This document shows, piece by piece, positions 9,701-17,590 of a DNA stretch of 64,000 nucleotides; within the stretch, counting starts at the first letter, position 1; each line of letters starts with the position of its first letter. The position numbers and the translations under genes are program-made. Origin of the DNA: Symbiodinium natans (Eukaryota > Sar > Dinophyceae > Suessiales > Symbiodiniaceae); the NCBI GenBank assembly GCA_905221605.1, contig CAJNDS010002431.1:227089-291088 (forward strand). The letters run 5' to 3'. The notes below the pieces were generated by a model. That model was given only the letters and a program-made list of their open reading frames with translations, was not told the DNA's origin and did not search any database.

Positions 9701-10859
9701 CGGGGCAGCGTGAGATAACCATGAAATGATCAGACGCTCCAATGTCCTCTTGGACTACATCAACTGGTAAGGGTTGGCACCTGTCAGTTAGGACGAGGTC
9801 GATAATCGTCCCACTGACATGCGTCGGGAAATGCGGGTTGCATGCTACCAGGTTACGGGATTCAATTTCCAGCTGTATGAGTTTGTCATTGAGCCTTTGG
9901 CAGCAATGTAGACAGCTGCATTCTGGTGAGTGGTGAACAAGACCTTGCAGATGAACGTTGCCATCACCTGCAATTACAATTCTGGATGAAGGGTATTTCG
10001 TCTTGATAATGTCGAATTCAGAAAGAATTTGCCGCCAAGTCTGTAAGTCACCCCCTGGTTTGGGATAGATGGCTCCCAGAATAAGAGCAGGACCCTGTCG
10101 CTGCCAACGTTGGCCACGGAACATCAGCCAGAGGATCACTGGGGAACCCATGTCTTCCATGACAGAAACTTCTAAACGCAGTTCTGACGCAACAAGTACA
10201 CCCACTGCTTCCCATGAGGTAGTTTGCAGACCAAGCCACTCAAAAGGGAAGCCTGCAGGAATTTCCGCTCCGGGGGGCCACCTGGCCCCAGGAAGGATAC
10301 AAACCTGTATGTTCTTGTCCACTAAAACGGAGCAAATGTGGAAGAGCCGCCATAAGAGGAGTTCTTCACTAGCAATGCGGCTCAACCCCAAGCGCCCCGG
10401 ATTTAGGACAGCAAAGGTGAGCTCAGAACATTGGAACCCTTCCTGCTTATGTTCATATTGGTCCACCAAGGTGCCTCCCATGTAGGGCGATTCAATTGCC
10501 ACTCTGCTTGTGGTGCTGCGTGCAGCACTTGGAATGGCCACGTGCTTCAAGAAACCCTTTAACGCAGAAACAAATTCAGAAAGCTTTGCCAGTCTCAAAA
10601 AACGGGATTGTCCATTGGAGGCTAGGTTCCCAGGGTTTTGCGGGGCTAACTCAAAGAGCCCCCGAATATCTTTGAGGGCAGCGTTGACCTCCATTCTTTT
10701 CGGCACACTGGCCAGCCAGTCCGACCAGATATGGCGAAGCTCTTGGATACACAGTTGTATCGAATCGTCCATGGCTGCAATTAAGGCTGAAAGGTAAAAA
10801 GCCCCGGGCGTAAAAAACCTCATGAAGGCGAGAGAAAAAAAAATGAGTGCAAGGCACAA
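6780..10859 (-). CDS. LINE ORF2: APE endonuclease - reverse transcriptase - zinc knuckle
   Basis: 1359 codons without a stop. The likelier start is Met30 (10772), because the first 29 residues are an odd hydrophobic leader. An endonuclease/exonuclease/phosphatase domain spans about residues 145-385, with GDGN at 298-301, an IID motif ending at Asp354 and SDH at 376-378. The usual QE(T/S) motif is replaced by LPGARW near 189-194. The reverse transcriptase spans about 675-1000: LRPIS at 697-701, motif A FADIQSAYD at 762-770, motif B GLPQG at 820-824, and catalytic FIDD at 938-941 where YADD/FADD is more common. A C-terminal C-x2-C-x8-H-x4-C knuckle lies at 1283-1300. The family makes nicked-target-primed DNA copies of its own RNA. 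The intact frame suggests recent activity. Confidence 0.93.
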   Translation of the reverse strand: MCLALIFFSLAFMRFFTPGAFYLSALIAAMDDSIQLCIQELRHIWSDWLASVPKRMEVNAALKDIRGLFELAPQNPGNLASNGQSRFLRLAKLSEFVSALKGFLKHVAIPSAARSTTSRVAIESPYMGGTLVDQYEHKQEGFQCSELTFAVLNPGRLGLSRIASEELLLWRLFHICSVLVDKNIQVCILPGARWPPGAEIPAGFPFEWLGLQTTSWEAVGVLVASELRLEVSVMEDMGSPVILWLMFRGQRWQRQGPALILGAIYPKPGGDLQTWRQILSEFDIIKTKYPSSRIVIAGDGNVHLQGLVHHSPECSCLHCCQRLNDKLIQLEIESRNLVACNPHFPTHVSGTIIDLVLTDRCQPLPVDVVQEDIGASDHFMVISRCPVSLQASFESSVGRVIWSQSNEWDEALASAESSFALAALITNDVQVEIAANRHCLLPKRKRDLLDAAAWIREVLVCFTGHCGGLTRVRGVAGQKNRWPQRVPKVCDFQNYDQYKAAVKQFDDQTKAATVSRYLSLLTSQPNQAKAFLSSWFKKDRDFGYALAEPNTGAVSGVQQTISAIQHDLLGRADNDFYQDPECERALEQSVRTIHRHKAVPRGIPGLADAPESNTAVNAAPYSWQELEEVQRSFRLRKQSYRCALAAAKTSCPPAKALNLALVNLARECELTSSLWCERRITPIRKAGPRVVRKVTNLRPISVVSDMAAVQDGLWLGRCKKILEDFTGAAQLGGKFETVAIVLAVILHAQIRHSQGLHTYLLFADIQSAYDATDHNAMLLAAFHAGVVGTEWLLLWDFLHMDSAVLSLGGVVSDAMSFRAGLPQGKRFAVHILTAFMKLLQQILSSVCQPSNSVLPSFAADAIAGLWTTLTPVPELCRLEPLNEGPAIVARLQRLMLQGWDQRLIRRVAIHDLGRLNSIDERVQILENLGHSPLGPLLFIDDVVAPFPSCTEVCKAATEGLDLFAHTVRAKFNMGPSKTAIMPCYDAPDVPLVDIACETYKLLGVQLERGLSLEMRLAHILKVGNALFQELMTMAKQAGFPPPVLAVAITERVEPVILYAAELLPLVPNAYSQLNRLQADWAKQILAGKAGSAIRGPLAVATVGWHFRLGTKAKLRALAYLAKISILPQDHPVYRMVTMAEPIHNGTWLHMTRDLLEQCGGIPPLQDSGVCTLEEMELARSCKALRKTLLQRYKRLVLTPRLSALDLTEFAASATKVLAGLNLRYIDLCPVRACQGWDVLLGCVPDKLWDSVELWSFTRLTGLWPLRLLLATPGHEDTLLLKPCPFCQAVEATLQHCLQACPGTCDLFGASGLSQFVTRRTPDFISILFHSTTSMEVDELRIRYVAEVIRIGILRHVDDD

Positions 10860-11036
10860 ATCTTCAATAACACCACTTCACGGGCAAAGTCTAGCGGTTG
10901 AAGAACCAGATCTAGGAACGGCTCGCTGCCAATTTCACATACCGCGTCCCATGGTACATTCATGTGGTGTTCCACATCGACAAATTAAGTATTCAAATTA
11001 GGTGCAAGCGGTCTCGAGTAGAAGTTGAAACGAGCC

Positions 11037-11885
11037 TCACGCTTCACTGGTGGGACTCATAAGCGTGGAAACAGGCCCAAAGAAAGGCAAAAGCTTTCTC
11101 AAAATGTCATGCGTGAAGCAAGACCTACGCCCCTTCAGCACCACTTGGACCAAGCGGCTGTGAACTTGTACTGTCAGCTTTACTGACGGCGAAAAAGTAA
11201 TCGAAACACTGGGCTGACCTTTCTGTCCACCCACCTCTCCATAAGGCATTCTCGCATTCGGCTCGCCTTTCTTTAACACCTTAATTCCAGCAGCCTCAAC
11301 TTTTGCATGGAGGGCTGCTGCTGAAACAATGGGAGGCATTGGGTGAAACGTGGCAGTGATATTTGAACGGTGATTTCCTCCTAGCTCCGCAAGCTTTGAG
11401 CAGACATTGTCTAACGCTTTCAAGATGGCCGAGTCTGTCTTCAAAACCTGGAGGTCATGGGCTAGCGACTCTTTCGCGCCGGAGTCCCAAACCTTTTGCG
11501 AGGTCTCTTCAACTGCACTTGGCTCTACACGAGGCTCAGCGTTGACGAGACTAGCCACAACCTCGGGGATTGTGACCTTGACATGCGCAAAGATTTCCTG
11601 CTTAAAGTCCTCAAGCTTTTTCGCTAGGAGCTCATGGATCGCATCGGGGAGTACATTCACGACACTTGACGCTTGAGTACAGGTTGCGTTCCTCAATCTC
11701 GGCAAAGGTGAACGGGACCTGCTACGTGAAGAAGAAGAATCTTCTGCAGTAGCTTCGTGGGGATGACATGGGTCAATCTCATAGGATTGCGGTGTGAAAT
11801 GATCTCGGCCAACATGCTCAATCTCAAGTTGGTGTAAGAAGCACTCAACAGCAGCATTGACTCTGCAGATGGCTTCGCGATCCAT
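11037..11885 (-). CDS. Probable LINE ORF1 (RNA-binding/coiled-coil type)
   Basis: A 282-codon ORF in the same orientation, 177 bp upstream of ORF2, matching the usual ORF1-ORF2 order of LINEs. An Arg/Ser-rich stretch (SSSRSRSRSPLPRLR) lies near residue 55, a helical segment prone to coiled coil near 80-165, and a basic C-terminal half follows. No CCHC knuckle or RRM signature is obvious. The ORF1 role is inferred from position; it could be an unrelated ORF in the element's leader. Confidence 0.65.
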   Translation of the reverse strand: MDREAICRVNAAVECFLHQLEIEHVGRDHFTPQSYEIDPCHPHEATAEDSSSSRSRSRSPLPRLRNATCTQASSVVNVLPDAIHELLAKKLEDFKQEIFAHVKVTIPEVVASLVNAEPRVEPSAVEETSQKVWDSGAKESLAHDLQVLKTDSAILKALDNVCSKLAELGGNHRSNITATFHPMPPIVSAAALHAKVEAAGIKVLKKGEPNARMPYGEVGGQKGQPSVSITFSPSVKLTVQVHSRLVQVVLKGRRSCFTHDILRKLLPFFGPVSTLMSPTSEA

Positions 11886-12112
11886 GGATCTACCCTACCT
11901 TCCCACGAAAACGCCCAAAAACTACCGAAACAGGCCAAGAGCCTTCAATGTCACAAGCAACGCGGCTCATGATCTTTCAACAAGTTGCAAGCCCTCAAAT
12001 GTACTTGCTGGTCGTCATGAGTCACTGCAAGCTTGGTTAAGGCGCAACTTCCATGATCTTTTTCGGTCATTGCAGAACCATACCCAAAACATTCTCTGAA
12101 CACTCACAGGCA

Positions 12113-12715
12113 CATGCATTCCTGCACGCGCATCCTACATCCATCCAAGGCTCAGGAGCACATTTTTGGAAGGTGCTTCCGAGAGGAATCTGCACAACAA
12201 TCCCTTAAAAAAAAAGAAAAAAAAACAAACAAACAACCAACCACCAATGCCCCCACTTCCTAAACCCATCTAAGGCCCAAGGCTCAGGGGTGTCCTCAGT
12301 CAAGGTGGAAAAGAAAAAAAAAAAAAAAAAACGGGCGGCCGCAAACCAAGGCACATGCATGCATCATGCATTCCTGCACCCATTTCAGGCTCAGGAGCAC
12401 ATTTTTGGAAGGTGCTTCCGAGAGGAATCTGCACAACAATCCCTTAAAAAAAAAAATCAACAAACAACCAACCACCAATCTCCCCACCTCCTAACCCATC
12501 TAAGGCTCAGGGGTCTCCTCAGTCAAGGTGTACGCGTGCGGTAGCACATCTCACACAACACACACCACACACAACCACGAACGCACACCACGAAAACAGC
12601 AAACAAAAAAAAAAAAAAAACAACAACAACAAGCAACGTCCAATCCCCACACATCCTCGACCCATCCAAGGCTCAGGAGTGTCCTTAGTCAAGGCGCATG
12701 CGTGCAGCAGCCCAG
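12113..12715. repeat. Imperfect tandem repeat with A-rich tracts, 5' of the LINE
   Basis: A block starting around CACATGCATTCCTGCAC and containing GAGCACATTTTTGGAAGG occurs at about 12113-12205 and again at 12349-12447 (offset 239). A second block ending CTCAGTCAAGGTG occurs near 12242-12306 and 12473-12531, with a diverged third copy near 12640-12694. Runs of 9-18 A separate the blocks. These may be LINE 5'-leader monomers read on the - strand, or nested poly-A-tailed insertions on the + strand. The array runs into the sequence gap. Confidence 0.75.
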
Positions 12716-12815
12716 NNNNNNNNNNNNNNNNNNNNNNNNNNNNNNNNNNNNNNNNNNNNNNNNNNNNNNNNNNNNNNNNNNNNNNNNNNNNNNNNNNNNN
12801 NNNNNNNNNNNNNNN
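12716..12815. other. Scaffold gap, 100 N
   Basis: Exactly 100 undetermined bases, the usual placeholder for a gap of unknown size. It removes the left end of the copia-type element (5' LTR and gag start) and the 5' boundary of the LINE. Open frames that appear to cross it are artefacts. Confidence 0.99.
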
Positions 12816-14095
12816 CATCCAGGCGGAGCAGACGAGTACTTCGACAAGCTTTCCCAGCTCAGCGCGGGAAGTCGGAGGTCGAAGAAGTCGGGCAAATCCG
12901 CGAAGCCCATTTCGTTCGAGTACCTTGAAGGACTCCCCTCGAGCACGAAGGCAAGAACAGAAATGGTACACCGTGTTCTCGAAGGCCTCAGAGACGAAGC
13001 CTTCGAACTCGCGAGGGACATCGGTGTAGATGCCCTAACTGCTCCAGGGGGACTTCGAAGCTTCATCGAACGAATGCGGGAGGTAGTGTTCCCCCGCGCG
13101 ACAGAGGAAGCCCGAGAGTTGTTCCGGGCGGGACAGAGGTTAGGGACCCTGTCCAGGCAGGCAGGGGAAAGCATGCTGAGTTACATCTCCCGTAGACGGA
13201 GGTGGTGGAATCTCCTGAAAACCCTGGATGCCAGCATCGAGCTCTCTGAGCCGATGCGCGTAGAGCTACTATTAGAGCTCTCTGGGCTATCTAGACAAGA
13301 AGCCCTGGTCGTCAAGGCTTGCACAGCCGACCCGAAGAAGTTCGAGCAGATCGCAAACACCTTGGTGCAGCACTACACAGGTGTTCATCTGCGCGAAGGC
13401 CGCGCGCTGGGAGGCAGCAACCCCCAGCCTTACCGTAACACTGGCAAGGGTTATGGTCCTAGATCTTACGGATCTAATAGGTCTAAGGGTAAAGGTTTTA
13501 CCCGCAAGGCCTTCCCTGCGATCGACGAAGACGCAGGCGAGTTAGAGCAGGAAGAGGAGTACCCAGAAGAGGACTCTTACTTTGCCCAAGAAGCCTGTGT
13601 TGCTGAGGAGAGCTGGGAGGAAGAACCCCCTGCCGAGGAAGAAGAGTTCGAGGAATATGAGCTGGATGAGGACGAGGCCATCGCCCTCAACGCCATGGAG
13701 CAGTTCCTCGAGGATTCTCCCGAGGTGGGACACGCCATCCAGTTGTCCTTGGCAGCCAACGCAGCCTTCGGCAAGGCCAAGGGCAAGGGCAAGAACAGAT
13801 CCAAGGGCAAAGGCAAGGGTAACGTGGTCCGAAGTCACCTTACGTTGGAGCAAAGAAGGGACAAACTCAAAGCCCTTAAGGCAAAGTCGCGATGCATGAG
13901 ATGTGGTGGTATCGGCCATTGGGCTGGTGACCCTGAGTGCAAGTTCCCTGCAGGCAAGGCCGCAGGCAAGGCAGCACACGTCGCCGTAACGGTCCTATCC
14001 AGCGAGGAAGGTCTGGTCATTCCCTCGGAAGCGCCAGACAAGGACCACTCTGGCTTTGTCGTTCGCGCTGCCGCAAGCAAAAGCGCAGCTGTAGC
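12816..14095 (+). pseudogene. Copia gag (partial), CCHC zinc knuckle
   Basis: Frame 0 is open from the gap edge to TAG/TGA-free sequence past 14095; homology-like content changes to another frame near 14090-14110. An alpha-helical capsid-like part is followed by a Gly/Lys-rich stretch, a strongly acidic region (13540-13680), a KGKGKNRSKGKGKG basic tract (13775-13820) and a zinc knuckle at 13893-13940, CMRCGGIGHWAGDPEC (C-x2-C-x4-H-x6-C, longer than the classical x4). Gag packages element RNA. The N-terminus is missing because of the gap. Confidence 0.85.
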
Positions 14096-15746
14096 CGAAG
14101 TGCAGCTGCAGCGTCAGCGGCGCCAATGCCTATTCCGATGGAAATGGAAGGCGGAGATCGTAAGTTTTACCTTGGTCAGTACAAGGGGAAGACTTACAGC
14201 GAGATTGCCCGGCTTCCAGCTGTTGTTCAATGGGCACAGGTTCAGGTGAACCCTAGTCGCCAACTCCAAGACTTTTTAGCTTGGTTCAATCGCTACTATG
14301 TGATCGAGGGCGACGAGGTTGTCACCCGAGCCAGCATAGGTATCCCTGAAGGAACCTATGTACCGCGTGTCAAGAACAAGGGCGGAAAGAAGGTACCGCC
14401 GAACCCACCATTGGAGCCTTGCGAACAAGGGCGGAAAGAAGGTACCGCCGAACCCACCATTGGAGCCTTGCGTCCAAGGATGCAAGGATTTTACGCACGC
14501 AGGATCTACCATGAACTGGCTGCGCAGTACCTGTAGAGACTGCGGAAAGGTCACGCGAGAACCCAGAGAGGTCTCATACACCAACGACCCAGAGACATGC
14601 CCGCACGAGATCATTGATCGACGTGGCTCGTCGCGATCAGTGTCTCGCACGTTTTGCAAACAATGCGGAACGTTTATAGATGAAGTTCCGGCTGACTTCC
14701 AGCGCCGACGTCGAGACGCGGCAAATCGTATGCTCAATGCCACTGTAGACTCTTTATCTGTGATGCATAACACACAGATTGCCGGTGAGTCAAGGGACCT
14801 TGAGCACGACGATGTGGAACTCATCATGGGTGTCTTCAATGACTCTGTGACCACCATGATAGAGATGGGGATGCGCGTCACCCCGTCTGTTTTACACAAT
14901 CGTCTTAGCGAGGCAATCGTTGATGCCTTAGAGCCCACTGGTGACAGTCCGGATTCCTGGTCCCGCGTTGGCCATGTTGGAATCATAGACCCAACGGACC
15001 TTACAAAGGAAGAAAGAGTTCTTTCTAGATGGGAGAGACTGGTTAAAGGTGTTAATTGGCAGGATCATTGTGTAGCCTGGGAGGATGCTTTCCTTATGGG
15101 GCATGACCGATTAGGTATAGCCATTCTTGAAGCACAATGGGCTGACCCAGCACCTGCACCGTCCACAGGCATCAACCTGAGCCTGACGTTGGACGACATT
15201 GAGCAGGCTCGTCCTGAGTCACCGCAAGTTCCGGATCCTGTAGGGCCGGAGCAAGGTTGGACCCGTTTAGGCCAATTGCCCGAGATAGACCTTAACGAGG
15301 CTATCGATGATTCCCTAGCATTCCCTGATTACGACCCCTACGATCCTTATCTCGAGTGCACCCCGACCCGTAGGGCGGCCTTAACCGAGATTTGGAGTAG
15401 CGAGAGTTCGGTTTCCTCAAGGGATAGCAAGCCAGAACCCGAACCCTCCTCAAGTAGTGGTTTAGTTCCTGTCCTGCCCACAGAGGAACAGCAACCACGA
15501 GCTCGAAGTGGATACCCGAGCGACGCTGTGACGAGTTTGCAGAGGAGCCACGGGAATCTGGGTGGTAAAGGTTCTAGTGGTCCTAGGCATGCCCACGCAG
15601 CCTCCACTGACATCGTTCATCTAGACAATTTACCCATGGTTGACCTCTGGAGCCCCGATGAACCTGATGTGTGGGGAGCTTTGGATGAAGGGTGTAATTC
15701 CACGTGCCACAGTAGGACCTGGGCTGACCTCCAGGACCCTGGGTAA
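14096..15746 (+). pseudogene. Copia gag-pol junction region, frame broken by a 49-bp duplication
   Basis: Coding sense continues in frame 2 (about 14096-14420, with KGKTYSEIARLPAVVQWAQ) and then in frame 0 (about 14423-15746). The switch falls exactly at a 49-bp tandem duplication (14374-14471). Frame 0 contains two Cys pairs, CRDCGK and CKQCGTF (a possible zinc site, 14527-14672), acidic and Ser-rich linkers, and then DEGCNSTCHSRTW near 15684-15723. The last stretch resembles the start of the aspartic protease-like domain in related protist copia elements, with DEG where DTG/DSG is usual. The protease assignment is tentative. Confidence 0.65.
14374..14471 (+). repeat. 49-bp tandem duplication inside pol
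   Basis: Units 14374-14422 and 14423-14471 are identical apart from the junction edge; both start GAACAAGGGCGGAAAGAAGG. Because 49 is 16x3+1, the extra unit moves the reading frame from 2 to 0, exactly the change seen between the flanking open frames. Removing one unit would make them continuous, so this is a recent inactivating slippage event. Confidence 0.95.
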
Positions 15747-17590
15747 GCGTAAGCTGCCTTTCTGTCTTGAGCTGGGAGATCAAGGTAGGACCCTGGCGGG
15801 CGTGCTGGACTCCCACGAGGTAGACACCGATGCCCACAATCCTCTTTTGATAAGCCTGTTTGCTCAGAGCACTTTAGGCCTGGTTAAGGACATGCGCTCC
15901 TGTTGCTGCTGGCCTACTGATTCAGACGGGGAGAAGCACGAGCTTCGTCTTGCTCGGTGCAAGGATACAGGTTTACTACTAGTTAACCTGTCATCATTTA
16001 CCCTTAGAGGAAATGAGTTCCCGAAGTGTGTAAGAGAATGCAAACTTCAACCTTCACAGACTTCACAGACTCCACAGCGTAAGTCGCCCCCTGAGCTTGT
16101 TGGTAGTTGTGACGGGTTGGACCCATCGGGCCATCCTGCTTGCACTGGGTTGGACCTTTCGGGCCAATCCAAAGCCATGGCAGTGCCACGGGAGGTCGAC
16201 TACCACGAGTACTTGGAAAGTGGAATGCTCTGGGACCAAGTTCGGCCCAAAACGTTCACAACTCCACCGCCGATAGTCATCTTGTCCTGCGGGATCAGGT
16301 ACTACATGAACAAGGAAGACGGCTGGTGGGGGAAAAAGGCGAGGGATCCGATCCATTGGGCCGATCGAGTACCTCAGGTGTTCCGGGATGGTTACACGCT
16401 GATCGTCCAGGACCTCAGAGATCTAAGCGACCCTGCAAATGGTGCTTGGAATGACCACATCGGTAGGCACCCAGAAATCATCAAGGGCCTGGTCAACGCC
16501 GAGGCAGGACAACGCTTGCTGCGAAAAAACCTGGTGGATCTGTTAGACCACTACAACCGCGGCAAAAAAGTTGCGTTGGTAGCATTTTGCACCAGCAATC
16601 GGCACAGGTCAGTTGCCTTTGGCACGACCCTAGCGGCGTGTCTTTTGGCAAAAGGGATCGAGGACCATCTTCTCGTTCACCTGAACGCCATCACTAGTTG
16701 GAAAGGCATGGCGTGTGGAGGTGGCTGCAGCGACTGCGGTGAATTCTCCAAACCTGGTCTGGTGAACCTCGGAAAGCATGCCAACTCCCTCTTGGATGCG
16801 CTCGAGGGCTTCGACGAGGCGAATCGTCACCAGAACCGTGGGCGCAGTGCGCCACCAGCAGGCCGAGCAGATGCCGGCCAACGTGGAGGGGCAACCGGTT
16901 CGGTGCCTCCTGTTAGGGCAAAGGCCCCCAGCGCCTTGCATCCAGGTGTCTGGGTAAGTGGATCTTTGCCGGTGCCAATGCAAGGTGGACCTATTAGGCC
17001 ACCGAGCAACAAACCAGCGCCACCGCCGCCGCCGGCAGCACCAAGGCAACCGCCGTTGCCGCCGCCGTCGAAGTCTCCGACAGTTCCATCGCCACCATCA
17101 CCGCCGGCGATGGCTCTCACGCCAGAGGTGAAGTCGGAAGAGAGCTCAAGGGTGTCGGCAAGGTTGGACTACGCGCCAGTGGTTGGTACGGCGACGACGG
17201 AGACGACCGCTACGGCGTCTTCCAGCAAGGCATCCACTACCAGCAAGGCTCCCGCAGTATCTGCCACGTCTATCGTTCCGAAGGCACCGCCTGCAGAGAT
17301 GGAGAATGACGTGGGGTACTGGAGAGAGCGCTGCATCCGGCAGGAAACAGCAAATGAACACCTCCAAGTCAGACTGGTTGCTCTTGAAACTGAGCTTCGA
17401 GAGGCAAAGAGTTCTGGCGAAAGTTGGCTTTCTCGAGCCATCGCTGCCGAGAAGGAGTTGGAGGTGGTCAAGCGATACGAACGGAGACCTAGATCCCGTT
17501 CTGAGTCGTATGACTCCAAGGACGAGTCTAGGAGCCGATCCAGAGACGATCGATCAAAAGACGATCGCAGAGGGCAGAGGCCGAGAGAGA
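15724..17590 (+). pseudogene. Copia pol: protease C-terminal part, RapZ-C-like domain, proline-rich and SR linkers
   Basis: Frame 1. It begins with KLPFCLEL...PLLISLFAQSTLGLVKDM, the C-terminal part of the protease-like region. Next, about 16273-16740, is a domain with VQDLRDLSDP, a GKKVALVAFC strand and CTSNRHRSV at 16588-16614. This resembles the C-terminal domain of RapZ-type proteins (DVRFLPNP ... GCTGGKHRSV). A Cys cluster GGGCSDC follows. Then come a proline-rich linker (17005-17115), a predicted coiled coil (about 17305-17480) and an SR/RD-rich tract (17480-17580). Frame changes from the preceding segment near 15720 and to the next near 17590 show decay. Apart from the RapZ comparison, functions are unknown. 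Confidence 0.7.

Larger units (their letters stand above)
6537..12715 (-). mobile_element. LINE-type (non-LTR) retrotransposon, apparently intact ORF2
   Basis: Read on the - strand, the element has a 5' repeat-rich leader (about 12715-11886), ORF1 (11885-11037), a 177-bp spacer, ORF2 (10859-6780) and a 3' UTR ending near a perfect 18-bp inverted repeat (6537-6618). The 3' side runs straight into telomere-type heptamers, which read TTTAGGG in the element's own sense. ORF2 carries an APE-type endonuclease, a reverse transcriptase and a C-terminal zinc knuckle without interruption. No target-site duplication could be paired, because the 5' boundary is unclear and a gap follows. The outer limits are estimates. 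Confidence 0.85.

Noticed and set aside
7018-10797. Many + strand ORFs of 60-138 codons across 6.6-10.8 kb
   Set aside because: They are antisense or out-of-frame shadows of the LINE ORF2.
13950-14110. Programmed -1 frameshift between copia gag and pol
   Set aside because: The overlap has no X-XXY-YYZ slippery site in the right register that I could find, and four other frame changes in the same element point to simple decay.
12528-14249. One long + strand reading frame running through the N gap
   Set aside because: The 100 N bases are a placeholder of unknown length, so frame continuity across them is meaningless; only the part after 12815 is annotated as gag.
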